Assembly (NCBI GenBank): GCA_963729815.1
Contig: CAVSPU010000004.1
Span: 1,178,001 to 1,242,000, forward strand
Source: DAHUXN01 sp963729815
GTDB lineage: Bacteria; Acidobacteriota; Terriglobia; Acidiferrales; UBA7541
Reading direction: 5' to 3'
DNA length: 64,000 nucleotides
Part shown: positions 1-9,647 of the stretch, piece after piece
Layout of the letters: each line of letters begins with the position of its first letter
How positions within the stretch are numbered: the stretch's first letter is position 1
Translations under genes and position numbers: made by a program
The notes under the pieces: generated by a model
Seen by the model: only the letters and a program-made list of their open reading frames with translations
The model's database searches: none
Told to the model about the DNA's origin: nothing

Positions 1-1
1 G

Positions 2-799
2 AGCACAGTTTCCTCGCGGACGATGGAAGAAGTGGCGCAAGCGATGGGCGCGGCGCCGCGGTGGTTTCAGCTTTACTGGGGGAAGAATCCGGAATTAACG
101 GCGAGCATGCTGAGCCGGGCCGAACGCGCGGGATACACGGCACTAGTCGTCACGCTGGACACGTCAATGCTTGGGTGGCGCGAGCGCGACCTGGAACGCG
201 GGTACCTGCCCTTCATGTCATGCGAGGGGCTCGCGAATTATTTCACTGACCCGGTGTTTCGCGCTGCATTGCGCGAGCGGCCGGAAAACAATCCCGCGGA
301 AGCGGTGCGGTTGTGGCTCACAATCTTCACGAACACGGCGCTGACGTGGGATGACGTCGTCTCTCTGCGGCGGCAAACGAAACTTCCAATCCTGCTGAAA
401 GGGATCTTGCATCCCGACGACGCGCTGCGCGCACTCGATTGCGGCGCGAGTGGCGTGATCGTCTCGAATCACGGAGGGCGGCAAGTCGACGGCGCGATTG
501 GCGCACTCGACGCGCTTCCGGGCGTGGTAGAAGCCATTAGCGGCAAGATTCCCGTGCTTTTCGACAGCGGCATTCGCCGCGGAGCGGACGTGATGAAAGG
601 GCTCGCCCTGGGAGCGCGCGCGGTGCTGCTCGCGAGGCTTTACGTTTGGGGACTCGCCGTGGCAGGCGAAGACGGCGTGCGAGACGCGGTGCTCAATTTG
701 CTTGCTGATTTCGATTTGTCGATGGCCCTGAGCGGGTTTACTTCTCCGCGTGAACTTTCTGCGTCCGTGCTCGCCCGCGCCGAGGATGGAAAGCGCTGA
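2..799 (+). CDS. FMN-dependent alpha-hydroxy acid dehydrogenase/lactate oxidase family, 3' part
   Basis: Only the C-terminal part lies in the window; the frame is open to the left edge and the residues before the first ATG at 23 (STVSS just upstream) match the conserved strand of this TIM-barrel family, so the true start is outside. Visible family features are LLKGI with the substrate/FMN-binding lysine, SNHGGRQ with the catalytic histidine near residue 150 of the visible part, and FDSGIRRG for the phosphate of FMN. The insertion between TALVVTLDT and the KGI strand resembles lactate 2-monooxygenase and L-lactate oxidase rather than glycolate oxidase. Expected reaction: FMN-dependent oxidation of lactate or a similar 2-hydroxy acid in the cytoplasm. 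A lactate-type permease is encoded 5 kb downstream, but mre genes intervene, so a shared role is only inference. Confidence 0.85.
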   Translation, partial: STVSSRTMEEVAQAMGAAPRWFQLYWGKNPELTASMLSRAERAGYTALVVTLDTSMLGWRERDLERGYLPFMSCEGLANYFTDPVFRAALRERPENNPAEAVRLWLTIFTNTALTWDDVVSLRRQTKLPILLKGILHPDDALRALDCGASGVIVSNHGGRQVDGAIGALDALPGVVEAISGKIPVLFDSGIRRGADVMKGLALGARAVLLARLYVWGLAVAGEDGVRDAVLNLLADFDLSMALSGFTSPRELSASVLARAEDGKR

Positions 800-907
800 A
801 GATTCGACGGCGAGATCCCTCTTTACCTGGGAAAAATCCAAGCAGACATTTCGCGCCGCATTCGCTGGCCTCTTCCAAAAATTAGTGCGAAGCAGCCGAA
901 ATCAATT

Positions 908-1384
908 TCAGTCGAACTCGCGTTTTGGTGGAGACTGTTGCGCGCCGACGCGGCCCACGGCGATTTCGGCACGAAAGTAATTCTCTCCGCGAACGGGCGA
1001 GCCCGCCAATCGGCGCAGCATTGCGAGCTGACCAACGTGCGTCAGGGCGTCGGCGATGGGACCCTGAAAAAGTTTCTCGGCGGGGGCGGCTAGCGCTGTA
1101 TCGGTTGCCAGGAAGTCGTCAAAAGCCTTGAGTGCGGCGAAAAATCGCGTCTCGCCCTGCGCCCAAGGCAGAGGCGCGGAATTGTGCCATTCCTCGTTGC
1201 CCCTGGCGATAGAAGTGGCCCAATCGATGAGGTCGCCGAGGTGCGCCAATATTTGTCCAGGCGTCCGAGTGGTTTCCGAAGCGGGAAAATCCGCAAAGCT
1301 CTCAGGCGCTCCGCGAAATGTCTTGCCCGCACGATAGGCCAGAGTGGCGAGGGTGTGGCGCAAGAATTGACGGTTCGTGTCCAT
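908..1384 (-). CDS. DinB-like (DinB/YfiT four-helix) protein
   Basis: A 158-residue protein with the helical pattern of the DinB/YfiT superfamily: an N-terminal helix, a His in ILAHLGDL and a second His in ALTHVGQL followed by MLRRLAGSPV, which is where metal-coordinating histidines lie in this fold. The ATG at 1384 is chosen because the 34 codons upstream look non-coding (proline/arginine rich). Members are metal-dependent hydrolases or thiol-transferases, often stress-related; the substrate is unknown here. It stands alone on the minus strand between the lactate oxidase-like gene and the FecR gene. Family assignment is from motif position only, so moderate confidence. Confidence 0.6.
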   Translation of the reverse strand: MDTNRQFLRHTLATLAYRAGKTFRGAPESFADFPASETTRTPGQILAHLGDLIDWATSIARGNEEWHNSAPLPWAQGETRFFAALKAFDDFLATDTALAAPAEKLFQGPIADALTHVGQLAMLRRLAGSPVRGENYFRAEIAVGRVGAQQSPPKREFD

Positions 1385-1602
1385 GTTTTCGACAATCTCC
1401 GCAAGCCGGATGGCGGGAATCCTACCATGAGCTCCGGGAGTTGCGCGGAGGAAGCGCGGAGAACCTGCTGGACGATGGGCCAGCACTTTGTGACCGAGGA
1501 ACTGTACTTCCGGGCAAGTATTAGCAATTTCGCAACTTACGCCGCGCTGAGTTGAAAGCCCCCAACCCGTGTGCTAGATTCGGAAATTAGCTGAAATTTC
1601 AC

Positions 1603-2880
1603 ATGGCGACCGAAAAATTGACAGACGCGAACCGGCAGAAGATAAACAAGGTCGAGGTCTACTGGCATACGGTCACGTACCGTACAGTACTCGTTTATAT
1701 TCTCGCGGTCGTGGTTCTATTAACGGCGGCGGGGTATCTGGTTTTCCCGGATTCATTTGCGGGAATCGTGCGGCACGTTTCGAAGGCGTTGCAGCCGAAG
1801 GATACAAGCGCGAGTTCGAGCAACGTCCGCGGAGCGCGGTTTGTCAATCTCGACGGGAAGGTCGAGGTGAAGCGAGTCAACTCCGTGCAATGGGCGACGG
1901 CAGACTATTCGCTGACGCTCGACAAAGGCGATTTGATCCAGACTGGGCCGGACGGAGTGGCGCGCATCGCATTCGCGGACGGCACGACATATACGGTGCA
2001 AGCCGACACACTCGTAACGGTTGAAGAAATTTTTGTGCCGCAGAACAGCGCTTCGAGCGTCGGCATGCATATCAGCGCCGGCGCGGTCGACTTGACAACG
2101 GGCACTTGGCAAATTCCCGGGTCAAAAGCGGAGGTTTCATTTCAGGATGCGGTCGCGTCACTGCATGAGAACAGCCGCGCGGACGTGAGAACAGACCCCG
2201 GGACGAAGCAAAACGAAATTACAGTTGCGGCTGGAGCGGCGGAAGTGCAGCACGATGGCGAGCAGGTTCAAGTCTCCCAATGGCAGCGCGCTTCGTTCAC
2301 CGGCGGTGGCCCGATCACAAAGACCAACGTGCTCGCGCCGCCCAACCTGGTTCAGCCCGTGAATCTGCAGCCGATCATCGTGGCGGATCCGAAAAGCACA
2401 CCGATTCGGTTCGAATGGCAACCCGTCGATACGGCTCGCGAATACGAGCTGGAAATCGGCGATACCTCGATGTTCAATCGAGTGCTCGCGGACCGAAAGA
2501 CGACGGACACGGCGGTGGAAGTGACGGGGCTGCCTTCGGGGGAATACTTCTGGACGGTGAAGGCCATTGACGCCAAGGGCGCCGAAAGCGAGCCTGCCGG
2601 GGCCTCGAAGTTTACTCTCGTGGAGCAGGACAAAGAGCAGAGTATGCTGCTTCAGGTTGACGACATCGAATTTCATGGCAAGGTGGTGGAAGTGATTGGA
2701 CACACCGAGCCCGGGGCCGCATTGATCATCGATGGTGAAGCAGTGGCGGATATCGAACCGGATGGAAAATTCCGGCATTTTACGGAGCCGATGACGACGG
2801 GCCCGCACGTAATTGTGATTACAGGGCAGGACCGCAGAGGTGGTACGGGGACTGTGCGGAAGGCAATCGTCGTTCCATAA
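1603..2880 (+). CDS. FecR-domain protein with N-terminal membrane anchor
   Basis: A 425-residue protein. Residues 28-47 form one membrane helix after a short charged N-terminus, so most of the chain should be periplasmic. Residues about 80-190 form a FecR domain (VARIAFADGT and IHISAGAVDL are typical), followed by a fibronectin type III-like segment at about 265-345 (FEWQPV, YELEIGD, YFWTVKA) and a C-terminal Ig-like region. In Acidobacteriota such FecR proteins are usually not tied to an iron-siderophore sigma factor; no FecI-like sigma factor is nearby. It lies 75 bases upstream of mreB in the same direction and may be cotranscribed with the cell-shape genes, suggesting an envelope role (inference). 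No clear Shine-Dalgarno sequence precedes the ATG. Confidence 0.8.
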   Translation: MATEKLTDANRQKINKVEVYWHTVTYRTVLVYILAVVVLLTAAGYLVFPDSFAGIVRHVSKALQPKDTSASSSNVRGARFVNLDGKVEVKRVNSVQWATADYSLTLDKGDLIQTGPDGVARIAFADGTTYTVQADTLVTVEEIFVPQNSASSVGMHISAGAVDLTTGTWQIPGSKAEVSFQDAVASLHENSRADVRTDPGTKQNEITVAAGAAEVQHDGEQVQVSQWQRASFTGGGPITKTNVLAPPNLVQPVNLQPIIVADPKSTPIRFEWQPVDTAREYELEIGDTSMFNRVLADRKTTDTAVEVTGLPSGEYFWTVKAIDAKGAESEPAGASKFTLVEQDKEQSMLLQVDDIEFHGKVVEVIGHTEPGAALIIDGEAVADIEPDGKFRHFTEPMTTGPHVIVITGQDRRGGTGTVRKAIVVP

Positions 2881-2955
2881 GATTCGCATCGAAACAAGAG
2901 CGCATCGCGAGCAGCAGGCGTTCGTGGGCGGGGGAATCAGGGCACGAGGGGATTC

Positions 2956-3993
2956 ATGAAAAACGGATATTCGATGAGGTCGGTGTTCAGCCTTTTTTCG
3001 TCCGACCTTGCAATCGACTTGGGAACGGCGAACACGCTGGTGTTTGCGAAGGGCAAGGGCATCGTGGTGAACGAGCCCTCGATCGTCGCGATCAACAAGA
3101 ACAACGGTGAAGTGGTCGCGGTGGGCAAAGAAGCCAAGGAAATGCTTGGCCGCACGCCCGGCAACGTGGTGGCGATCAAGCCAATGAAGGACGGCGTCAT
3201 CGCCGACTTCAAAGTCACGGAGAAAATGCTGACGTATTTCATTCAGAAGGCGCACAACCGGCGCGTGCTGGTGCATCCGCGCATCGTGATCGGCGTGCCG
3301 AGCGAAATCACGCCGGTGGAAAAACGCGCCGTGCAGGATTCAGCGTACCGCGCCCGCGCCAGCGAAGTTTATTTGGTGGAGCAAGCGATGGCCGCGGCGA
3401 TTGGCGCGGGCCTGCCCATCGAAGAACCCTCGGGCAACATGGTGGTGGACATCGGCGGGGGAACGACGGACATCGCTGTGATTTCAATGAGCGGCATTGT
3501 GTACTCGCGCTCGGTGCGCGTCGCCGGCAACGAAATGGACGAGGCAGTGATGCACTATTTGAAGCGAAAATACAATTTGCTGGTCGGCGAACGCACGGCC
3601 GAGCAAATCAAGATTGAAATCGGCTCGGCGTATCCGCTCGAAAAGCCGCTGACGCTGGAAGTGAAAGGGCGGAACCTGATCGAAGGCGTGCCGCGCACAG
3701 TGACCATCGACGACAGCGAAATACGCGAGGCGCTTTCGGAATGCATTGCGACGATTCTGAACGCAATTCGCGTCGCGCTGGAGCGCACGCCGCCCGAGCT
3801 TTCCGCGGACATCAGCGACCGAGGCATCGTGCTGACCGGCGGCGGCGCGTTGATCAAGAATCTCGACAAGCGTATTCGCGAGGAAACGGGCTTGCCGGTT
3901 TCCATCGCCGATGATCCGCTTGCGTCGGTCGTGCTGGGCACGGGCAAAATGCTCAGCGATTTCCGGCTGCTGCGCCTCGTCTCGATCGATTAA
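2956..3993 (+). CDS. mreB: Rod shape-determining actin homologue MreB
   Basis: A 345-residue MreB of normal length. The actin-fold motifs are all present: AIDLGTANT (phosphate 1), VVDIGGGTTD (phosphate 2) and IVLTGGGALI (adenosine). MreB polymerises under the inner membrane and organises the elongation-phase peptidoglycan machinery. The ATG at 2956 has GAGGGG six bases upstream; an internal ATG at 2974 is a possible alternative. mreC and mreD follow, the standard mreBCD order. Identification is secure. Confidence 0.97.
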   Translation: MKNGYSMRSVFSLFSSDLAIDLGTANTLVFAKGKGIVVNEPSIVAINKNNGEVVAVGKEAKEMLGRTPGNVVAIKPMKDGVIADFKVTEKMLTYFIQKAHNRRVLVHPRIVIGVPSEITPVEKRAVQDSAYRARASEVYLVEQAMAAAIGAGLPIEEPSGNMVVDIGGGTTDIAVISMSGIVYSRSVRVAGNEMDEAVMHYLKRKYNLLVGERTAEQIKIEIGSAYPLEKPLTLEVKGRNLIEGVPRTVTIDDSEIREALSECIATILNAIRVALERTPPELSADISDRGIVLTGGGALIKNLDKRIREETGLPVSIADDPLASVVLGTGKMLSDFRLLRLVSID

Positions 3994-4135
3994 GAAGCGA
4001 CAGGCACGAGGAGTCGAATGGAAGTTGGAGCGTGCCGCTGGCTGCGCGGCTAAATGTGATGCGATGCGGCCTTTTGGATTTTAATTTTCACGGCTGTCAA
4101 GGTTCGAGGTTCCAACCCTAAACCTCTGGAAAATT

Positions 4136-5158
4136 ATGGATGTCCCTGCCCGCCATCGGCCATTGGTTCTCCTTGTCGCCGTAACTCTGGCGCAAGTGCT
4201 GTTGCTTGCGTTTCAGATCAAGCAGAGCCGGGGCGAGCGCGACGTGCGGCTGATTCGAGTATGGTCGATCGAGCTGCTGACGCCGCTGCAGCGCGCGGGC
4301 ACATACGGGATTTCGAAAATCGCCGGCGTCTGGTACGGCTACATCGATCTGCGCGGCGTGCGCGCGGAAAATCAGCAACTCGCGCAGGAAGTTGGAAGCC
4401 TGCGGTTGAAGAATCAAGAGCTCGAAGGCCAAGCCGCCCAGGCCGAACGGCTCACGCGCCTGCTGGGATTCCGGCAGGCGAATGCAAACATACCCATGGT
4501 GGCGGCGGAGGTCATCGGGGCGAGCGCGGACTCGACCAGCGAGACGGTGTTCATCAACCGGGGTGAGCGCGAAGGGATACGCAAAAACATGGCCGTGATT
4601 ACGCCGGATGGGGTCGTTGGCAAGATCTTCGAGGCCCTTCCGCACACTTCGCAAGTGCTGCTCATCAAGGATAAGGAGAGCGGGGTCGGCGCGCTGCTGG
4701 CAAACACGCGCACGCACGGAGTGGTGAAGGGAATGGGAGATCCGCTGCTCTGGATGGACTACGTCACGACCGACGAAAAAGTGTCCAAAGGAGAGGAAAT
4801 TCTGACCTCGGGCGAAGACCGCATCTTCCCGAAGGATTTGCCGGTAGGCACGGTGGCGTCCACGAAGTCCGGCTTTCCGTTTCAGACGGTCGACGTGGAG
4901 CCGGCGGCGCATCTCGACCGGCTGGAAGAGGTTCTCGTGCTGCTGACGCAGCAGCCGCTCAGCACGCGGCCAAGCGACGCGGCGGGGTCCTCGACTGAGA
5001 ATCCTGCGGCTGCCCCCGCGAGCCCACAGGCGTTGCCGAAGAGTTCAGCTCCCGCGCCTGCCGGCGCCGCTGGTCCGGCCCACGGCGCGAAAGAAACGAG
5101 ACCTCCGGCTCCCGTGAAAAAACCGGCGGGAACGAATCCGCCACAGACTCAACAATGA
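4136..5158 (+). CDS. mreC: Rod shape-determining protein MreC
   Basis: A 340-residue protein with an N-terminal membrane helix at about 9-27, a coiled coil at about 75-110 (NQQLAQEVGSLRLKNQELE) and the two-barrel MreC core (VINRGEREGIRKNMAVI, then DGVVGKI). After about residue 270 the tail is rich in Ala, Pro and Ser and looks disordered; this is longer than in E. coli. MreC is a periplasmic scaffold linking MreB and MreD to the elongation peptidoglycan synthases. It starts 142 bases after mreB; that gap contains no obvious terminator with a T-tract, so one transcript is likely. Confidence 0.95.
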   Translation: MDVPARHRPLVLLVAVTLAQVLLLAFQIKQSRGERDVRLIRVWSIELLTPLQRAGTYGISKIAGVWYGYIDLRGVRAENQQLAQEVGSLRLKNQELEGQAAQAERLTRLLGFRQANANIPMVAAEVIGASADSTSETVFINRGEREGIRKNMAVITPDGVVGKIFEALPHTSQVLLIKDKESGVGALLANTRTHGVVKGMGDPLLWMDYVTTDEKVSKGEEILTSGEDRIFPKDLPVGTVASTKSGFPFQTVDVEPAAHLDRLEEVLVLLTQQPLSTRPSDAAGSSTENPAAAPASPQALPKSSAPAPAGAAGPAHGAKETRPPAPVKKPAGTNPPQTQQ

Positions 5159-5183
5159 GCGCACCGCCGATGCGAGACACGCG

Positions 5184-5699
5184 ATGACGGTCCGAATGGA
5201 TTCCCAAACACAGCATATCGAAGTTCACAAATTCTACGGTGGCACAGTAATCATCGTATGTTTTCTCGCGCTGGTGACAGAAGCATTTCTGAATAAATTC
5301 ACGCCGCGCTTTCAGGTCCTCGAATTGCCGCTGCTTGCGGTGGTTTATTTCGGATTGAGCCGCCGGAATTCCGCCACGGGAATGTTCCTGGGCGCGATTG
5401 TCGGCATCCTGCAAGACGGCGTGAGCCACACGCCGATTGGCCTCTACGGAATCGCCAAAGCGTGCATCGGCTACCTGGCGTCGTCGATCGGGGCGCGGCT
5501 GGACACGGAACATCCGATCAGCCGGCTAATTCTCATGTTCCTCTTTTTCCATATACACCAGGCAATCTTCGCCTTTATAAGCCGCATTCTGCTGGCGCGT
5601 TCGGTGCCGTTCTTCAGTCTCCACTTGTTGATCGCGTCGATCATCAATGCGGTGATCGCGGTGTTCCTGTTCGCCGGCCTGGACCGTCTCCGAAAGTGA
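5184..5699 (+). CDS. mreD: Rod shape-determining protein MreD
   Basis: A 171-residue, highly hydrophobic protein with about five predicted membrane segments and the family pattern GAIVGILQDGVSHTPIGLYGIAKA in its middle (cited here only as a location, residues about 70-93). It lies 25 bases after mreC. MreD is the integral membrane partner of MreC. Usually mrdA (PBP2) and mrdB/rodA follow; here the next gene is an MFS permease, so the peptidoglycan synthase pair must be elsewhere. Confidence 0.9.
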   Translation: MTVRMDSQTQHIEVHKFYGGTVIIVCFLALVTEAFLNKFTPRFQVLELPLLAVVYFGLSRRNSATGMFLGAIVGILQDGVSHTPIGLYGIAKACIGYLASSIGARLDTEHPISRLILMFLFFHIHQAIFAFISRILLARSVPFFSLHLLIASIINAVIAVFLFAGLDRLRK

Positions 5700-5752
5700 T
5701 GCTCACTTCGATTGCGTTCTTACTTTCCTTAGCCTAACATTCGCGCCCGAAC

Positions 5753-6988
5753 ATGCCGGGCACCGAATTCGCCGCCGACCGCGCGAACCAACGCAATGCT
5801 GTTATCGCCTGCTTCCTCGGATGGACGCTGGATGCGTTCGATTTTTTCGTGCTGACGTTTGTTATCAGCTCCGTCGCGAAGGATTTTCACAAGAGCATCC
5901 CGGAAATCACGTTGGCCATCACGGCCAGCCTGGCGACGCGCCCAGTTGGCGCATTCTTCTTCGGACTTCTCGCTGACCGGTATGGACGAAAGCTGCCGCT
6001 GATGCTGGACGTGCTGTTTTACTCCGTCGTCGAGGTGCTCTCCGGGTTTGCGCCGAGTTTTACCGTTTTCATCGTGCTGCGGCTGCTTTACGGAATCGGC
6101 ATGGGCGGCGAATGGGGCGTGGGCGCGTCGCTGGCGATGGAATCGGTGCCGGCGAAGTGGCGCGGGATTCTTTCGGGCGTGCTGCAAGAGGGCTATGCCT
6201 TCGGTTATCTGCTCGCCGCAATTGCTTATTGGCTTGTGTTTCCACATTTCGGCTGGCGCGCGATGTTTTTTATCGGCGGGCTGCCAGCGCTATTGACGCT
6301 TTTTATCCGCTCGAAAGTGAAAGAGAGCGCAGCCTGGACGGCGACAGCGTCCAGCCACGACTGGGGAGATTATTTCCGGTCGATTTTGCGAAACTGGAAA
6401 CGATTCGCTTACCTCGTGTTGCTGATGGCGATGATGAATTTCATTTCGCATGGCACGCAGGATTTTTACCCGACTTTTCTTCAGTTGCAACGCGGTTATA
6501 GTCCGCGGACGACCGCGCTGATCACGGTGTTATCGATGATCGGCGCGATCGGTGGCGGCATCCTCGTGGGACTTTATTCCGACCGGCGCGGAAGGCGGCG
6601 CGCGATGATCGGCGCTGTAATCCTGGCCGCACTGCTGATCCCACTGTGGATCGCGGCGCCGAATTTCTCCCTGATTTTGCTCGGCGCTTTCCTGATGCAA
6701 TTCATGGTGCAAGGCGCATGGGGCGTGATTCCGGCGCATATCAACGAACTTTCGCCGGATACGCTGCGCGGATTTTTCCCGGGCTTCGCGTATCAGGTCG
6801 GCGTCTTGCTTGCGGCATTGAGTGTCTACATTGAAGCCGCGATGGGCAAGCGCATGAGCTATGGCCACGCGATGGGAATTTTTGCCGTGATTGTTCTCGT
6901 CGCTGGCGCACTTGTGATCGCCGCCGGACCGGAAGCACGGGGAGTGGGGTTTGGCGCGCAGAAAGCGGACCGGACAGAGCAAAATTAG
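5753..6988 (+). CDS. MFS transporter, SHS/lactate permease-like
   Basis: A 411-residue, twelve-helix major facilitator protein. The start CFLGWTLDAFDFFVLTFV is characteristic of the sialate:H+/lactate (SHS) family, followed by the A-like motif GLLADRYGRK between helices 2 and 3 and YSDRRGRRRA between helices 8 and 9. Family members import monocarboxylates such as lactate or pyruvate with protons. The 5' end of the window holds a lactate oxidase-like gene, which fits, but the substrate is inferred. No clear ribosome site precedes the ATG. It lies 53 bases after mreD in the same direction. Confidence 0.85.
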   Translation: MPGTEFAADRANQRNAVIACFLGWTLDAFDFFVLTFVISSVAKDFHKSIPEITLAITASLATRPVGAFFFGLLADRYGRKLPLMLDVLFYSVVEVLSGFAPSFTVFIVLRLLYGIGMGGEWGVGASLAMESVPAKWRGILSGVLQEGYAFGYLLAAIAYWLVFPHFGWRAMFFIGGLPALLTLFIRSKVKESAAWTATASSHDWGDYFRSILRNWKRFAYLVLLMAMMNFISHGTQDFYPTFLQLQRGYSPRTTALITVLSMIGAIGGGILVGLYSDRRGRRRAMIGAVILAALLIPLWIAAPNFSLILLGAFLMQFMVQGAWGVIPAHINELSPDTLRGFFPGFAYQVGVLLAALSVYIEAAMGKRMSYGHAMGIFAVIVLVAGALVIAAGPEARGVGFGAQKADRTEQN

Positions 6989-7154
6989 AGCTCACGGCCG
7001 ACGACAAATTAACCGCTGCGATTGCGCCGCCGCAGCACACCTGTTCCGATTGAGCACTGATTGTGAAGGCAAGCACTTTTGCGTCGCTGCAAGTCCATGA
7101 GCCGGCGACGACGATCCGCTTTTCTTTGGCACTCCATGTGCGACGTGCGACAGC

Positions 7155-9188
7155 ATGGATACACGTGTGGCTACGCCCGAAGGCCGCGCCCAGAGCTCGC
7201 CAGCGCTCCTACCGCCGAAGCCACGCTTAATGCAGAGCCGCTTTATCTTGATGGAAGGTTTGGCCGTTCTTCTCGCTCTGCTTCTCATGTCGAGCGTTAT
7301 GGGAATCACGATATTGGTGAGGTTTCAAGTTGCATCGGGGCTCACAAATCTGCATCAACGGATCATACTTCACTCAGAACTTCACACCGCATTCGACCGA
7401 ACCATTCTGGGTTTCTGGCGCTGCTACGGGACGTGCAATCCCACATTGCTCGTCGAATACCAGAGTTCCGCCGCCGAGCTTCGCAGCGCGACAAAACAAA
7501 TGCAGGACGCCTCCGCTCCCGTCGAGAGCCAGCAGGAAGCCAGAACGATTGCGCCGCCGGAAACCGACCTTCTGCAGATTGCCGACCGCCTCGCGGCCAT
7601 TGGCCACAATTCGAAGGCCGATGACGCTGCGGCGAAACAGATCCCCATTGATGAAGCACAAATCCGAAAAACCTTCCGCCAAGTCGAGCAGCGGCAGTTC
7701 GAAAACCTGACCAAGGCCACAAAGCACCTCGATCGGTACAACGACCTTGTGCGCGTGCTCGTCTTGATTCTCGGCTCTTTCCCTGTGCTGGTGATGCTCT
7801 ATTTCCACCACTTGCGGCGGCGGCACATCTGGGCGCCTCTCGAGCAACTCCACCGCATGGTGATGGAGGTAGAGAGCGGGAATCTGGACGTGAAGGGCGA
7901 GGTGCCGGCCACGATCGAGCTCGGGTCCGTCACGGGCGCATTCTTGACGATGGCTTCCCAGCTTCGCGAGATGCGCGATTCGCTGGAAGAGAAAGTCCGC
8001 CATCGCGCGGCCCAGCTGGAAGCGGCCCACAAGGATCTTGTTCGCGCGGCGAAGCTCGCATCCCTCGGCCAACTGGTCTCCGGGGTGGCTCACGAAATCA
8101 ACAATCCGCTGACTTCGATTCTTGGTTTCAGTGAAGTCGTACTTTCGCGGCCGAGCCTGGATGCCGCAACGCACGAACAGGTTCGGACGATTCGAGCCGA
8201 AGCGCTGAGATTGAAGCGTCTGGTGGCAAGCCTTAGCCAGTTTTCGCGGCGCGCGCCAAAACAGCTCCACCGCATGGACCTGCGCGCGATTCCTGACCGA
8301 TTGATCGAGCTGCGTTCGTACCAGCTCGCCGCCAATAATGTCCGAATCCGCTATTCACGCCCGGAAGAGCCGATCTGGATAAACGGCGATGCCGATTCCT
8401 TGCTGCAAATGATGCTGCAATTCGCCTTGAATGCGGAGCATGCGATCCGTGAATTCCGGGAACAGGGTGAAATCTTGCTGGAATGCGAAATTCTTTCCGG
8501 CAAGGCTCGAATTACAGTGGAGGATAACGGCTGCGGCATGCTGGCCGAGATTCGGGATCACATTTTCGATCCGTTTTTTTCGGGGCGCCCGCAGGGGCAA
8601 GGAACGGGACTCGGCTTGAGCATCTGCCACGGCATCGTCGAACAACACAGCGGAGAGATAACGGTGGAGAGCGAACCTGGCAAAGGCACAAAAGTGCGCG
8701 TGTTGCTGCCGCTCCTACCCTCCGGCGAGGTTGCGGTTCCCACCGCGGCCAACAACGCGCTGGAGGAAATTCAAGTCGCTGAGACAAGCAAGAACCGCAG
8801 GCCAATCGGCACCGACGCGGCACGCCGATTCCTGGTGATCGATGACGAATCGGAGATCCTCAACTTGCTTTCGGTGGTCCTGGGCAAAACTGGAGCGACG
8901 GTCGTCACGCTTCAGGATTCCACGCGACTCAACACGCTGCTGAGTCATGAGCACTTCGACGCGGTTTTATGCGATTTGAAAATGCCGGGACAGGATGGAT
9001 TGTCTGTCTTGCGGACGCTCCGCGAAAAAAAACCGGAGCTGGCGCGGCGATTTTTGTTGATGACCGGCAATCTGGCGGATGCGGACAAAGCACGAATCGA
9101 ATTGGAAGGCGTACCGATACTTCCGAAACCATTCACGCTGGCCCGTTTGCGCGAAATGATGGGCAAAATGGTTCTTGAAGGGAACTGA
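7155..9188 (+). CDS. Hybrid sensor histidine kinase with C-terminal receiver domain
   Basis: A 677-residue membrane kinase. Membrane helices at about 34-56 and 200-218 enclose a sensor region of about 140 residues with no recognised ligand domain. A HAMP-like linker (about 219-275) leads to HisKA with the phospho-acceptor His313 in GVAHEINNPLTS, an HATPase domain (EDNGCGM, GTGLGLSICHGI) and a C-terminal receiver domain (about 555-675) with acceptor Asp in CDLKMPGQDG. No partner response regulator or output gene is adjacent, so it is an orphan. The ATG at 7155 gives 25 residues before the charged stretch and first helix; an internal start at the Met around residue 26 is also possible. Confidence 0.88.
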   Translation: MDTRVATPEGRAQSSPALLPPKPRLMQSRFILMEGLAVLLALLLMSSVMGITILVRFQVASGLTNLHQRIILHSELHTAFDRTILGFWRCYGTCNPTLLVEYQSSAAELRSATKQMQDASAPVESQQEARTIAPPETDLLQIADRLAAIGHNSKADDAAAKQIPIDEAQIRKTFRQVEQRQFENLTKATKHLDRYNDLVRVLVLILGSFPVLVMLYFHHLRRRHIWAPLEQLHRMVMEVESGNLDVKGEVPATIELGSVTGAFLTMASQLREMRDSLEEKVRHRAAQLEAAHKDLVRAAKLASLGQLVSGVAHEINNPLTSILGFSEVVLSRPSLDAATHEQVRTIRAEALRLKRLVASLSQFSRRAPKQLHRMDLRAIPDRLIELRSYQLAANNVRIRYSRPEEPIWINGDADSLLQMMLQFALNAEHAIREFREQGEILLECEILSGKARITVEDNGCGMLAEIRDHIFDPFFSGRPQGQGTGLGLSICHGIVEQHSGEITVESEPGKGTKVRVLLPLLPSGEVAVPTAANNALEEIQVAETSKNRRPIGTDAARRFLVIDDESEILNLLSVVLGKTGATVVTLQDSTRLNTLLSHEHFDAVLCDLKMPGQDGLSVLRTLREKKPELARRFLLMTGNLADADKARIELEGVPILPKPFTLARLREMMGKMVLEGN

Positions 9189-9292
9189 CGGGACTGCAAT
9201 TTTTCCACAATTCTCACGGCCAGTGTAAATCGAGCGCCGATATGCTATGTTTCGAGGCTCGCGCAGACTGGGAATCATGAGCGAACGTGAAC

Positions 9293-9568
9293 ATGGCTGA
9301 AAAACTGGTGCTGGTTGGAGTTTTGCCGGAAGTCGTGCTGATCGAGAGCGGGGATCAAGTCGTATGGTCCGCCGCTACTGGAAATCTTCGCGTGGAATTC
9401 GATCCGCAGCGCTGCCCGTTTTCCTCGAATGTCTTCCAGGCGCCCGCCGGGATGCGGCTGATGAGCGGCACGCCTCGCGCCGGCATCGGGGCGGGATCGT
9501 ATAAGTATCAACTGGCCATCGACGACCACTTAATCGCCCATGGCGAGGTGATCATCCGCTCGAAATGA
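9293..9568 (+). CDS. Small cupredoxin-like hypothetical protein
   Basis: A 91-residue protein that I do not recognise with certainty. The pattern GDQVVWSA, then a CPF segment, then SYKYQLAIDDH and a final beta strand, suggests a small all-beta, cupredoxin-like fold, but the usual second Cys/His/Met copper ligands are not evident. There is no signal peptide, so it should be cytoplasmic. An in-frame GTG at 9287 is an alternative start; the ATG at 9293 is preferred without a strong ribosome site. It follows the hybrid kinase by about 100 bases. Confidence 0.55.
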   Translation: MAEKLVLVGVLPEVVLIESGDQVVWSAATGNLRVEFDPQRCPFSSNVFQAPAGMRLMSGTPRAGIGAGSYKYQLAIDDHLIAHGEVIIRSK

Positions 9569-9647
9569 ACGGGCGAATGCGCGGATGCCCGCGATCTCTG
9601 GGTTGTTGCTGCTAGACGATACTTGGAGAAACCGTGGCTCCGCAGAC

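Noticed and set aside
4098..4122. GGTTCGAGGTTCC resembling a tRNA T-arm
   Set aside because: No acceptor, D or anticodon arm can be built around it.
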